Source: Megamerina dolium
Lineage: Eukaryota > Arthropoda > Insecta > Diptera > Megamerinidae
DNA length: 64,000 nucleotides
Assembly: GCA_963854835.1 (NCBI GenBank)
Contig: OY978528.1
Location: 55,609,322 to 55,673,321 of the forward strand
Direction of reading: 5' to 3'
In this document: piece after piece, positions 1 to 11,970 of the stretch
Layout: every line of letters begins with the position of its first letter
How positions within the stretch are numbered: the stretch's first letter is position 1
The notes under the pieces: generated by a model
What the model saw: the letters and a program-made list of their open reading frames with translations, nothing else
What the model was told of the DNA's origin: nothing
The model's database searches: none
Translations under genes and position numbers: made by a program

Positions 1-1076
1 TGCGCCCATTTTCTGTGAGCCTAGTTGCTCGTACAATACTAATCCATACCCTAAGTCCCGTTGTCCTAGGCTAAATGGTTTGTAAGCTATGAAGCTTAAA
101 ATTTTAGTTTAATTCACTCGACTTTGTATGGGAGACACATGAATGAGTTGGTGTGGCACACTGATTTTCTGCCAGATTTTTGCCGACTACGATATTAATT
201 TAAGTGTCAGTTATGGTTATTCTAGACAGAAGATTGCCGAAGTTACAGCTGTTTCAATTTAAAATTTGTATGGGGGCTACGATAAACACTGGGCGTGGTG
301 CGCCCATTTTCTGTGAGCCTAGTTGCTCGTACAATACTAATCCACACCTTAAATCTCGTTATTCTACGCTGAATAGTTTGCAAGTTATAACCGGTAACAT
401 TTTTTTTAATTTCCGCAACTTTGTATGGGAGACCCAAAAAGGAGTGGGCGTGGCACATTGATTTTCTGCCATATTATTTCTGACTGCCGTGTTAATCTAA
501 GTGTCAATTATGGTTATTCTAGACAGAAGATTGTAGAAGTTACAGCAGTTTCAATTTAAAAGAAGTACAGACACTTTGTATGGGAGCTACGCTAGAAAGT
601 AGGCGTGGCTCACCCACTTTTGGCGAGGTTATATAGTAGTGTAATATAACTCTATGTGCAAAATATTGTTGTCCCAAGTGGTATATTATGTGAATTATAG
701 CAAGTTAAAGATTTTGAAAATTTCGAGGTTAGTCGCTTTGAATGCTTGGTGTGGGCGTGGTTATTGACAGATCATGCCCAATATCAATCCCCTCCGTACC
801 CTTGGATCATAGATTACTTATGCCAAATTTCATCGAAATAGCTCAATATTTACTCAAGTTATCGTGCGAACCAGCCAGGTGACAGACAGACGGACGGACG
901 GACGGACGGACGGACGGACGGACGGACGGACGGACGGACATCGTTAAATCGAAAATTTAATCGACGCTGATCACGAATATATATCCATGTCTATATCTCC
1001 GGAGATTCCTTCAAGTGGACACAAACATCTGACCGAAATGAATATACCATGCATATTGCATTATGCAGGGTATAAA
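1..1076 (+). repeat. Dispersed repeat family R, copy A (3' part, cut by window edge)
   Basis: This is the 3' part of a long repeat seen again at 35192-37400 and 56246-58664 in the same orientation. It contains ~300-bp tandem units rich in TTTGTATGGGAG and GTGGGCGTGGC words. These are followed by a unique 3' section, a (GGAC)n tract, and an end with a small hairpin (TGCATA/TATGCA) just before GCAGGGTATAAAA. No protein similarity is visible. A frame of 85 codons at 204-461 recurs in all copies but is explained by the repeated DNA. The family is not one I can name. Confidence 0.9.
890..939. repeat. (GGAC)n microsatellite inside repeat R copy A
   Basis: About twelve GGAC tetramers follow the conserved phrase CCAGCCAGGTGACAGACAGA. 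Copies B and C carry the same tract with different lengths and with GGAT interruptions, so its length varies between copies. Confidence 0.95.
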
Positions 1077-1812
1077 AATATTCATGACTAAGTACATATA
1101 ATGGAAAATGCCTTCAAACTTTCTCTTAGTTTTCTACTTTTTCATAGTAATATTATTATTATTATGATAGTAAGTATATGCTATTTTTTTCGCTTTGTAA
1201 TAGGAATACAGAGGTAGCGATGTGTATATTTCTGGATCATAAAAGGACCTCTCTTTCATACCTATGTACCATATGTATCATGCATATGTGCATGGATGTG
1301 TAACCTTCATAGCAAATGGAAATGTTACATTTTTGCAATTTACTGTGATGGGTTTTATAATTGTTTTTAAATATATGTGTTTGTACGAATATTTCAGTGT
1401 ATGTACGTATAAAAATGTTAAATGGTAAAGGGTAACTTACATACTCGTGTACTATATGCGACTATGTGCGGTGAATGCTCATGTCATGCTTTTGTGAAAT
1501 TAAAATTTATAGTAATGGCATGTGAAAAGTTGACTCTATAATCATAAAATTAGGTAAAAGTAGTGTAAATATCATAAATATGAAAATTATTATGTTATTT
1601 ACATACGGGTGTGTGGAAAAATGTTCAATAAATTATATGACTATTTCTTCGAATCAAGGCGATGTAATTAGAAAGTTAGATGCAACCCATAGAGAGAGGT
1701 TAGAGGGGGTGACTCGGTAGAGTCATACTAGAAATATATATGTAAGCTGTTAAATCATAACATAAGGAAACTTAAATATTTCACAAATAATTTAAATACT
1801 TATAGCACCTCT
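1077..1812. other. AT-rich spacer, no gene seen
   Basis: AT-rich sequence with short ATGTATG-type simple words. I see no coding frame with recognisable protein similarity and no structured repeat. Confidence 0.6.
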
Positions 1813-2143
1813 CTAATTTTCAGCGCAAGAACCGAAGTAATCAGGATAAATTATGTGCTACATAGACCAACTGTGGACTACTAGTGTACAATGTGCAACA
1901 AGAACACCAGAGAAGAGTTATTTCATTTCTTGGCAATGTGCCTTATACTCCGTGAAATAAGAGAGCTATTCTGGGGGAAAAAAATAATGACAGAAGGTGA
2001 TTATGTAGACGTGCTGAACGGTAAAAACTAAAGAGTGCTTGCATCCTTTTTGAAAGGACCACTCACTTAGCTTTAGAGAAAAGATAATATTAGAGATATT
2101 CTAGAGGGTTTTGTCAGGAAGGGCTATAGAAGAACGATGCTGT
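1813..2143 (+). pseudogene. Relic of non-LTR retrotransposon ORF2, C-terminal zinc-knuckle region
   Basis: One frame reads through a C-terminal Cys/His region typical of the polyprotein end of non-LTR retrotransposons. The motif CTMCNKNTREELFHFLAMC begins at 1885, giving a Cys-x2-Cys ... His ... Cys pattern, followed by ILREIRELFWGKK and VDVLNGKN. The same frame continues after a TAA at 2029 with RVLASFLKGPLT. At least four in-frame stops (1882, 2029 and two more near 2070) show it is dead. The 5' portion, including the reverse transcriptase, is absent, as expected for a 5'-truncated or eroded copy. I cannot place it in a clade with confidence. Confidence 0.7.
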
Positions 2144-5029
2144 ATACCATGAAGAGTGTGGCTGCTATATGTAGTATTCCAAGGATCTACATGCATAATC
2201 TACTGAATATTGGCAGACGGCTATGCCTATTAATTATTTTTTACTCACTCGTCCTTTTATTTCAACTATATTATATCTATACATATCTTGAATGCTAAGC
2301 TTTATTTATACATAGATTTAAAATGTTTATAAACTTATTTGTATTAACTAAAATGTTATTTTGAATACTAAAGACCTAAGGTTGTATAATTCTAAATGTT
2401 AACAAAATAATAAATTTTTTGCAATAAAAGATACTAATATTACTACTATTACTATAACGGTAAAAAAAAACTAAAATTCTAACCACATCACCTTGAGATA
2501 TTGTTTGATATCCAGTAATTTAATAATGACGACGTGATAATATATATTTACAAAATTATTTATATTTAACATTAATTTTCAAATCGTTTGTGCTCTTTTT
2601 GTTGCATTTCTCTAATATATTTAATAATAATTTAATAATTGAATAATTTTCTATATACATACATACATATATATTGAACGTGCGCCACATACGCTTAATC
2701 GCTTGCAAATCGCCGCTAGTATTCAATCTGTAACACCTATAATTATGTTACACATTATGAGTTTGAAAATTAATTTAAAACAGCCATTGGGTTTTACACT
2801 ATAACCATGAAATACATTATTAACATCTATGTATACTTAATATTCATATTCTATACCCACAAATATTGTAATTATGCAAAGTTATATGCAATATATATAT
2901 ATATATATACAATATATATACATACCCTGCAAAAAATGAAATTTGTCCGGAATCAATCGCAAAGAAATATGCGATTAATCACAATTTGGGTCTTTTTATA
3001 TGGAATGTTCCCTTTTGTTCGAGCATGACCTATGAAGAGATCAATTGTACGCCTTTATACCCGAACGGGTTAAAGTTTAGATTAGTCACATGGATAGATA
3101 TTTTCATTCAATGCATTATAATTCTCAATTACATTTTCTTTTCAATTAAATGACAATTTACCCATTTTTGCTATTCGCCGCTATTGGAATCAAAATAATT
3201 TATTTTTATTAAAATAAGAAAAGATTTTTTTTTTGCTGTGATTCGAACCTGAGTACAGAGTAAAGATCAAACAATTTATTTTCATCTATAGCATTATAAA
3301 TTCCAATTCATATATTTTAAATTTAACTGACTTAAAAGCGAATCACCTGAGTGTATAGACAATCTCTAAACATATTAATTAATCTAAAATTTGATCCCGA
3401 AAAGAATCATCCAATGAATGTTCTGTTTTGACTTTGACTTGATTTTCATTAGAAAAAATTATAAAGAAATTCCCAACCATTATCTTTCTATTGGCCTTCA
3501 TGTGATGATGAAACGTGAAAAGAGACTTGCAACTTTAAGGTGTGATTCCTCGAAAATGGGTGCGATAGATTCGGAAATTTTGTGTGGAAGAGTATATCTC
3601 CGTGCGATTGTCCAGTGAGTCGATGAAATATTCTTTTATATTGTGGCAAAATTTAAAATCGTGTCTTCCTTTGCCCTATAAAGTTATTTAAATTATAATA
3701 ATTTCTGTTTAATTTCGCGATGTGTTTAGTTATGCTTACCTGAAATTCAAAACTCCTGGATAAAGAAAAATAGTAAAAGTCTGGGAGAAGAATATACGCG
3801 TATATATTGCAGTAGATCATATCACTATCTTCTTTATTAAATAATAATTAATTTCATTATATTGAATTATTTTGTATTGAAATTTTATATTAATCGAAGA
3901 GAACGAGTAAGAAAGGTATCTATACGTCGGCATGTATAGGTATGTATTTTTATGCGAATGCAACATAGAACAAAAATAAGTATTGAAAATAAGAATGGAA
4001 GGCAAAATGCCATACAATATGCCATACTCACTGTGGTCTCATTCGATACGAATACAATTTACCTGCACTTACTTACCTTACATACATACTTATTCAACTA
4101 ATGCCTTACAAGTAGATAATGTTCGACTACATTGTTGTGGTTTTCTCCATTAATGGATATTTCTTCTCTGCCATAATACTAATGAACTAACTACGAGTAC
4201 TTATATGCTATACAGTTGGTGTTCCATTTATAATCCACCATTCTGCGCGCACCCCAATTTCTTCCAATCATCATTATAGTATGTTACATACATACATATA
4301 TCTAACTGGGTGGTAGCTGGCTGTCTGGCCGCATACCATTGAATTCTAATTTCATTCCTTTTAGCATAGATTTTTTCTAATTGTGCACACTTCGTATTAG
4401 ATTTTTTTTTGTTTTTGTTCTAATACATTTTCATTTTTCACCTGCTACAATGGGGAATTTTACATTTTCCAAAATCTTGTTGGACCCAAGGGATTTACTG
4501 TAGTATTTAGTGATGCTTTTGTTGCTATTTTTTGGAATGGTAGCATTTTTAGTTGTTTTGTATTATGGTTTTGCTTTTTGTTAATTTTATAATGCCTAAA
4601 AGTGTGCTATAATAATTTTTATGTTGGTTAAGAATATTTTCCACTTTTAGAAAGTACATTACTTTTGAAATAAATATACTCTTGTGAAGAAACTTTATCA
4701 ATCGAAGGTCATAAGTTGCCCTCTGAGACATGTCCTATAGATAAATTGTTCATTTTAAATGTTCTAATTTCTTACAAAATAGGTGAAAAAGAGACTACTT
4801 TGAACTTGATTAGTTTTAATTCTATATTTCTATATTAGGTCTTTCACATTAGTTTAAAACACTTAGAACAAGGGTTTTATTTTCAAGTAAGAATTCAAAA
4901 CCTTTTACTTGGCGTGAATATTCTCCAAATGAGCCGTGTCGTGTTTTGGAACAATTCAAAGGTGGTGGACAATTCAAAGAAGTGAATTCGAATACTCCAC
5001 TACTCGTTCTGAATTCGTTGAAATTCAAG
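2144..5029. other. AT-rich spacer with simple sequence, no gene seen
   Basis: The stretch is strongly AT-rich. It holds an (AT)n tract near 2890-2928 and poly-A/T runs. Frames of 60-73 codons here (2807, 3418, 3817, 4549) have low-complexity composition and match nothing I know, so they are best read as chance. Sequence from about 4920 merges into the degenerate start of the tandem repeat that follows. Confidence 0.55.
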
Positions 5030-5455
5030 GTGAGAATAAGCTCTCCAATACTTATTCATGAGTTTTCACTATCATTTTCTTTCATGTCCACCAAGATCTG
5101 CAGAAACCGGCTGTTTTGACTATTCATTTGGCTCATGGGTGAAGAAGCAATATTTGCTCAGTATACCCAATAATGATGCACATTATTACTAATTTTCACT
5201 AGCGGAAATCAAAATGAAAATGAACTCTGCAATACTATTTCCTGAGTTTTGAATATCATTTTCTTTCATGTCCACCAAGAACTGCAGAAACCGATTGTTT
5301 TCGCTTTTCATTTGTCTTATGGGTGAAGCAGTGGATCAAAATTTGCTCAATAGAATCAGTCACGATGTCTAATACTCCATTATTCATTTTTCCCTATTAG
5401 ACATATAAAATGAAGCGAGCTGTCCAATAGTTCTTTCTGAGGTTTGATTATAGAG
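5030..5455. repeat. Tandem repeat, ~184-bp unit (units 1, 2 and start of 3)
   Basis: The phrase TCCACCAAGA.CTGCAGAAACCG occurs at 5087 and again at 5271, giving a 184-bp period. Flanking phrases also repeat, for example CTCCAATACTTATTCATGAG against CTGCAATACTATTTCCTGAG, and CATGGGTGAAG against TATGGGTGAAG. A third unit starts near 5410 and is cut at about 5453. Its missing half reappears at 6962-7060. Confidence 0.8.
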
Positions 5456-6089
5456 TAAGATCACAGGTTAAGAGCCATGTTTTCGTAAAAAAAATTGCGT
5501 GTACTAAATACTTTATGATAGTTCTTGTTTTACATGAAAATTAACTCTTTTAGCATACCTTTTTCCAAAGACATTGGATTCATCGATTCATTGATAAGCA
5601 AAAAATCTGTGGATGAGATTACTAAGTCCTTATTTTTTGCTAAAATAAAAATTATCCCGATTGTGAGTTATGCCATAAAATCAATTTAAAACTGAAAAAC
5701 AGAGTTCTGAAAACTCAGATGTAAACACCTGAAAATTGAATCAATTAACTAATTTAACTTTAAGACTTCAACGAATTTAATTTTAAAGAAAATGTTGATA
5801 AATAACGTAGGCACTATCACGTTTGATGATGAAAAATGTTTATTTAATTAAAGAATAGCATTTAACATATCTTTATCAAAAACATGCTAGATGACACAAA
5901 ATTTTGTCGATATTGGTACTTTATCAGTAAAATGTATAACATACACATACAAATGCAATGAAAACATTCAAATGGCAATGATTCACCATAAAAATGGTCT
6001 GATGTCACATTAAAAGTAATATCATTAAAAGTATTGTTCTCGACAATATTAACATTAGGGTTATCGGTTGAACTTAATAGAAAGTAGGG
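5456..6089. other. AT-rich segment inside the split tandem repeat
   Basis: This lies between the break in the third tandem unit and the first recognisable reverse transcriptase sequence. It may be an eroded upstream part of the inserted retrotransposon or a separate insertion. No protein similarity was seen. Confidence 0.4.
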
Positions 6090-6955
6090 AGTAGCTCTCA
6101 ACCGGAAATATTCGCCTATTTTTATCTGGTCCTACTTTCATCAAATAGCAACATAGCCGTCGCTTTATCAAAACTACAAAGGCAACTAGATAGCACACTA
6201 TTATGGTATAAAAATTGGCGAATTGAAATTAATAGTAGCAAGACAGTCCAAGTAATTTATACGAATAGACAACATAGCAATAATCACATCCTCATAAACA
6301 GCGAACCAATTAAAATCGACACAAAAGTTAAATATCTAGGAATGATCATAGACGCTAAACTGCTCTGGAAGGACCATATCAATAAAAAAATACTAGAAAT
6401 TAACAATCGATTCAGACAACTTTATTGCCTTTTGGGCAGACATTCGAAACTCTCTGTTACAAGTAAACTATTAATTTATAAATCAAATAGCATGCCAATT
6501 TGGACGTACGGTATTGAAATATGGGGCACTGCAGCAAAATCTAACATAAAGAAAATTCAAGGAATTCAATCCAAAAATTCTTCGCACCATCATCAATGCT
6601 AAGTGGTACATCTCAAACGAAGACATCCCCCGAGATTTGAACATTGACTCTATTGAAGAAGTAATCCAAGCACATTCACCGCCCACAAGCACACACAAAT
6701 ACAGAACTGAGAAAAATTCCAGTCTTAGAAGCTTCGCAACCAACAAGATTGAATAGATACGTACCAACAGAATTAGTAAAAAGATACCTTTAAATTTAAA
6801 CTAAATTTAAGTTAAATTCATTCATAAAAGTTTGAAATTGTAATCTTAGATATTGATTTAAGATTTCTAATATTTCCTAAATGTTAAAATAATTTCTTAG
6901 TGTCAATCGACAGATGTAAAATAAATAGGAATCAATAAAAAAAAAATAATAAAAA
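6090..6955 (+). pseudogene. 5'-truncated Jockey-like non-LTR retrotransposon (RT C-terminus, 3' UTR, poly-A)
   Basis: The frame opens next to a ruined active-site region (IFAYFYLVLLSSNSN in place of a YADDT-type motif). It continues with the post-catalytic part of a Jockey-clade reverse transcriptase: LLWYKNWRIEINSSKT, KVKYLGMIIDAKLLWKDHI and IWTYGIEIWGTAAKSN. A frameshift near 6575 separates IQGIQSK from the next conserved block ILRTIINAKWYISNEDIPRD, and a TAG near 6752 breaks it again. The 3' UTR ends in A-rich sequence at 6938-6957. Endonuclease, gag-like ORF and most of the RT are missing, the usual result of incomplete target-primed reverse transcription. Jockey membership is inferred from the motif set, not from a search. 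Confidence 0.8.
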
Positions 6956-6961
6956 AAACGT

Positions 6962-7060
6962 TTATCTGGTGTCCACCAAAGCCTGAAGAAACCCACTGTT
7001 TTGACTGTTCATCTCCCTCATGGGTGAAGTAGTGGAACAATGTTTCCTAATAATGAACCG
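6962..7060. repeat. Displaced half of the third ~184-bp tandem unit
   Basis: TGTCCACCAAAGCCTGAAGA, TGTTTTGACTGTTCATC and CATGGGTGAAGTAGTGGAAC match the units at 5087 and 5271. The piece resumes almost where the third unit broke off at about 5453, so ~1.5 kb has been inserted into the array. Confidence 0.7.
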
Positions 7061-9505
7061 ACTTATGTATACTTGGAGTAATGGGTGATGCTCTTCCTGT
7101 TATTATATTTGTAAAATTATTTAGCATAGTTTACCTTTCAATTACACCACACTCAAACTCTTCTAACGAATACTAAAGAAAAACGATCTGCACCTAAAAG
7201 TATTCACTTTACCGAATATAGGTGTACTTGTATGTATTTATTACAAAGCTTACAATAGTTACTTTTGCTATGCGTATACTTATTTTTATAAAAACACTGC
7301 GTGAATGTCTCCATAGACAAATAAGCATAATATCACTTAAAACACCAATGAATACATTTTTATAGGGGAAAAACTAAAAACATAATGCTACATGGAAGTG
7401 CTTACAACAATTCTCTAAAGGACACTTTTATAAAACACATTCCTTTTTGTATTTTCATATAAGCTCCAGCTTTTAGACAGCAAAAAAACAAAAAAAAAGC
7501 AAAAGCAGTCTGTTGTAGTTGATTTTTATTTAATTGTGGGAGTTGACTCTACACTATCTATTCCGTCGGTGGTCATTGCCAGTCTACTTTGTCTACTTTG
7601 TCTACTTTGAAACACCAATAACTACAGCAACAACAAAAAAATAGAAACACTTAAATTTACATAATTTGCCAGCCGCGTTGATGTTGTTTTCCATAATTTG
7701 AATGTTAAAACTTTTGGCTTTTATATGTACGAGTATTTGCATGTGTATCAAATGTTTCTTAAGTGCTGCTAGCAATTACAGTATGTATGTATGTACCTAA
7801 GTGTGATGTGGGATGACTTTTAAGTCCCAACTGTTGCATTTCATTATATAGAATGCGTGTACAGTCATAGTCATGTAATGGACTAACTCATCATGTGTGT
7901 ATTCAAATCTATCAGTCAATGAAAACTTTGTAGACCTTTTTATATATAAGAATATCAACATGAATTGTGATGATGAGGACGAAAAGATTCAATGCGTTAC
8001 TTTTAGGTAAGCTTACAGCGTACATGCTTTGATAGGCCGGTTTCTAAGCATATAAATTTAATAGGTGTTTTGAGTTTGGGCCCTCCTATTTATAGGTCTT
8101 GGATAATGATGACTGCCACATCAATTGCGCCTCTAATAATCATAATTAAATTCAAAGCAATATTAATATATCACTTCATTCAGATGACGCTTTAAATGAA
8201 GACCACTTTCCCTTATCCGTTGAGTGTTATTGAAAGCAATGAATGGTGTATTATTGAAACCATTCATAATGATGTCAACGCTTCATAATGCTAATTATTT
8301 ATTATGATGCTATGAATATGCGCTGGTAGCAGCGTTAGGAAATAATGCATTCAAGCATTACAAAAGGCATACATCTACCTTCACATTTCGTCTTATTTGT
8401 AGTCCATGCAACTATTGTTGAATACGTACTTACATCTCGAAATGGACAATGGACACGCTGTGCTCATTGATTTGAGTATGCATGTATGATTTTGACGAAG
8501 GATGAATGAGTGCGCAATACAAAAAAAAAAAAATAATGCATTGATTGAGTAATGGATAATTTAAATAACAATAGCTGTACTTTAATATCAATACCTGTAC
8601 ATATAAATACAAAGGTTATAAATGACAAACTAAAGCATCAAGAGTGTTCCAAAATTAATAATCAAGCTAATACACGTGCATTCTTTAATGTCACTTTCAT
8701 GTTTTTATTATTATGGTATTTCATTGGAATTCTTGTTTTGTCTTTGATATGAGTTTAAAGCATCATATTTGTAATATGTTTGAAGTAGTACAGATTCAGT
8801 TGACAATACCATAATAATCACCAATATCACCAGTGCCAGAATCATTTTTTTTAATAATTCTCGATGACAAACACAACAATATTCTATATCTAAACATATA
8901 TGTTGATATATAGAACATATCTGTCAGAAATTACCATTGTCAACTCAATATAAAAGCATCATGGCGCAATTGAGTTTTTATCTATTAAGATGACAAATAA
9001 CTTCTCGTTCCAACCCCAATATGTATATGTATATGTATCCATAAATATATTAAAAGCCTTAACATCATATTTACTATTCAATGGTTTTGGTGATATGCTG
9101 TTATCGATAAATGCGAATACAATCTAGGGTAGTGTATAATTGTGTATTTTAGAGGAAGAATTTTTTATTTATCATTGACAGGTGGCAATTATAAAATATT
9201 AAACCATGTGGCAAACGTGATTTTTGTTCATGACCACAATTTTTACTTGCCAAAAGAATGACATGATAATTACCCCATTCTAATACGGAAACTGTTGGAT
9301 CTACAGGGTACTTAAATGAGCATAATTTTCAGATTTCTTGAAATTTCTTTCCATCAAAAGTAGTGAATATTTACTCTGCGTAAAGATCAAGCTGGTCTGC
9401 TTATACTTTCACACTTAGTTATATAACTTTAAACTAATGGGCTAATCGAATGAAAATCAAGAATGAATTCCAAAAAATATGACGTTTACGAATGCAATAT
9501 TTATA
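7061..9505. other. AT-rich spacer, no gene seen
   Basis: Contains a short tandem TCTACTTTG x3 at 7582-7609 and a poly-A run at 8521. Frames at 8430 and 8552 overlap on opposite strands, have low complexity and match nothing recognised. Confidence 0.55.
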
Positions 9506-10463
9506 TTGATACACAACTATTTCATCTTGACTGCGGCTTGGCAGTTGACATTTATGCTTCATTGTCACGTAAAAAGTTTTTGGCATCAATTGTTTACAAT
9601 CATGGAATGGGGCGACATTGAAAGTCGTATTGTTGTAGTTGCCTACTAAAATACAACATGGGTAAAGGCGATATCATTCGGATGTTGCGACTGCGTGGAT
9701 TTACTCGCAATTTTGTGTATCGTGCTGTAAATTTGTTTGAGGATACTGGTGAAGTACGAGACCGTCAAAGATCCGGCCGTCCGCGCATAGTGAGAACTCC
9801 GAAAGCGATCAAAGCCGTGAAGAAACGAATCGACCCAAAACCGCTGCGAAAACTGAAAAATTTGTCGCGGGAAATGCAAATTTCGCAAAAATCCATGTCC
9901 ATGAAGATTTGGGACTCAGCGCGTACAAGCGACACACTGGACACCTGCTCACGACCGCATTGGAGGGAAAACGCAAATGAAAATCAAAAGTGTTACGTAG
10001 CCGGTACACTCACAGACAAATTCTGTTTACTCACCGTAGAAGAATCGTTCAATAAACAGAATCATCATGTGTATGCTCGGTCATCCAGAGAAGTATCCCA
10101 ACTCATCCGTGGCCACCATTCCGCGTAACAAGGCAAAAACTACTCAACTGTAGATAAAAAACAACATTCCGAACTTGATACCAGCGGATGATTAGCCAGC
10201 TGGTAGTCTAGACCTCAACCCGTATTAGAGGGCATGGCTTGCGCTACTCAACACTCAAATATTGAGTCTTTGAAGTGAGCCCTTGTCCATGCAGTCGACA
10301 ATTTCCCCATGCAAGTCGTCTCAAGTCGTGCTGGAAAGCAAACGCAAGTCATTTCGAATAAGATGTTCTATGAGTTGTAGCCATTGAATAACGCAATAAA
10401 AAAAAAAAAGTTTTTAATAATATTAATTCGTTTTCATTTGGCGTCGATTTTTCTGTGTACCAA
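9506..10463 (+). mobile_element. Tc1/mariner-superfamily element (maT-like), internally deleted copy 1
   Basis: The 958-bp element is bounded by TA dinucleotides (9504-9505 and 10464-10465). Its imperfect terminal inverted repeats begin TTGATACACA at the left and TTGGTACACA as reverse complement of the right end. It carries a transposase remnant starting at 9658 but lacks the middle of the gene. The second copy at 13572-14913 lacks the same segment. I call it maT-like because the transposase motifs resemble that DD37D group. The aspartate spacing cannot be measured since the second aspartate is deleted. Confidence 0.8.
9658..10380 (+). pseudogene. Tc1/mariner transposase, internally deleted and interrupted
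   Basis: The start MGKGDIIRMLRLRGFTRNFV opens a paired-type helix-turn-helix DNA-binding region, followed by VRDRQRSGRPRIVRTPKAI, a linker typical of Tc1/mariner transposases. The first catalytic block is damaged: TVEESFNKQN is readable but the expected DEK aspartate context is disrupted. At about 10125, the sequence jumps from SQLIRGHHSA to the region equivalent to AKTTQLWVKNN. This deletes the block that should hold the second catalytic aspartate. The remaining 3' part (tgg.agtctagacctcaacc, near 10200) retains the DLNP region without an intact LDY motif. Stops follow at 10126 and later. No product could transpose. Confidence 0.8.
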
Positions 10464-10774
10464 TATTTATGACTTGATTAGGTATGATTATATCGTATAC
10501 AAAAGTACGTTTTCGAATATAATATTTGAATATATATATATTTGAATATCATATTTAAGTAGATAAATGATCTAAGTACTCCGTTTTTCTCTTTTTTCTT
10601 TTTGTTATTTTTCTCCAGTTAATACTATACTACCTTTGATGTAAATCATGCAAGTGTACACGTAGGGTAGGGCTTCCCATTTGTGCGTTTTTAAGTACCT
10701 TTTAACGGGCGCGGCAACATGTAAAATAACTTTTCCGTGTCTATCGACTCAAAATACACCACACCCACCAAATA

Positions 10775-11063
10775 CACCGCATGATCTTCTTCATCTTGCA
10801 TTTGTGATAGATCTTCATAGAGCCTTACTTCCAATTCTTTATCCTCAATCTTTGGTGGCGCTCTCGGTCGTTCTTCGTCTTCCTAATCAAAATTGCCATT
10901 TTTAAATCGTACAAACAACTTCTGACAGGTTTTTTCAGCTAAAGTATGGTCACCATAAACTTCCACTAAAATACGATAATTTTCGGCAGTCTTTTTCTTC
11001 ATATTGAAGTAATGAAGTAAAACTCTCCACAAAAACACATTATTTCGGTACAAAAGTTGACAT
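10775..11063 (-). pseudogene. Mariner transposase N-terminal fragment
   Basis: Read from an ATG at 11063, the minus strand gives MSTFVPK, then after a one-base shift NNVFLWRVLLHYFNMKKKTA, ENYRILVEVYGDHTLAEKTC and FVRFKNGNFD. This is the N-terminal helix-turn-helix region of mauritiana-type mariner transposases. A weaker continuation, EDEERPRAPPKIEDKELE, follows past a stop. The catalytic domain is missing and I see no terminal repeats, so this is a solitary fragment. It is a different copy from the better-preserved mauritiana-type element at 55044-58742. Confidence 0.75.
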
Positions 11064-11244
11064 TTTAGGAGCACAGGGAAACTATGTTGTTTACACTTCA
11101 GCGAAATTAGAGAAAAGAGAGTGATGATACCTCAAAATTACGGTGTTGCTAGAGGAAACAATGAAATAATTAACTAGAAGCGACATCTGTTATCAAATAC
11201 GCACGAACTTATTTATACTCCCAATACAATATATATGGTATATA

Positions 11245-11968
11245 CAGGGTGATTTTTAAAATCCATCGGATTTAATTTAAAAAAAAAATAACATAAAATT
11301 TAGAGAAATGTATGAAATCATTATTTGAGTCGATAGAACGATCTATAAATTAAAGATGATTTCATGCAAATGTTGACCACGCGGCTGCGCCTCAATTGTT
11401 TCATACGCTGGGTCCAATTTTGGCATACTCTCTCCAACATATCGGCCAGTATCTCACGAATAAATTCTTCAATATTGGCTTCCAGTGCGTCAACCGTTGC
11501 AGACTTGTCGCTATAGACATGGGCCTTAACATAGCCCCACAAAAAGTAGTCTAAAGGCGTTAAATCGCACGATCTAGGCGGCCAATTGACGGGCCCCATG
11601 CTTGAAATAAACTGTTCACCGAACTTTCCTCTCTCTCGCGAACGGCGCCGAATCGATAATTCTCGGTCAACAAGAACACTGGCAGATTCAGCTGCGATAT
11701 TTTCCTCTGTCCGCACTCTACGTATGCGCTTTGGTGGTTTAATGTCTAATAAAGTAAATTTGGTGCGAAATTTAGTCACAAGATCGCGAATAGCCTCCTG
11801 AGAAGGTCGCCCAAATTTACCATAAAATGGAAGAAGTGCTCAATGCACTTTCTTAACCGAGCATGAATTTTGATAATGAAATTCAATAATCTGCAAGCAT
11901 TGTTCGTTTGTAAGCTGAGCTGCCAAAAACAGGGTTGCCAAATGGAAAGTTGCTAAAAAATCACCCTG
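11245..11968 (-). mobile_element. Short DD41D-type mariner derivative, copy 1 (724 bp)
   Basis: Bounded by TA duplications (11243-11244, 11969-11970) with terminal repeats CAGGGTGATTTTTA in inverted orientation. It carries parts of a transposase on the minus strand with the middle removed. The copy at 33033-33564 shares both termini and the sequence next to them but is deleted differently. Confidence 0.85.
11330..11779 (-). pseudogene. DD41D-type transposase with central deletion
   Basis: An open frame of about 150 codons joins an N-terminal block (RRVRTEENIAAESASVLVD, IRRRSRERG), which matches the linker of the element at 25679, directly to the C-terminal catalytic block WPPRSCDLTPLDYFLWGYV. 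The segment that should hold the first two catalytic aspartates is gone, while the third (in TPLDYF) remains. The C-terminus reads MLERVCQNWTQRMKQLRRS and then diverges. The frame is long because the deletion happens to keep phase. It cannot encode an active enzyme. Confidence 0.85.
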
Positions 11969-11970
11969 TA

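Noticed and set aside
204..461. 85-codon frame recurring almost identically at 36543-36800 and 57815-58072, with antisense frames in two of the three copies
   Set aside because: It lies wholly inside the tandem core of repeat R. Both strands are open in the same place, and its conservation is no greater than that of the surrounding non-coding repeat, so it is explained by copy identity.
890..939. CRISPR-like or regularly spaced repeat
   Set aside because: (GGAC)n has no spacers and is a microsatellite in a dispersed repeat of a eukaryotic genome.
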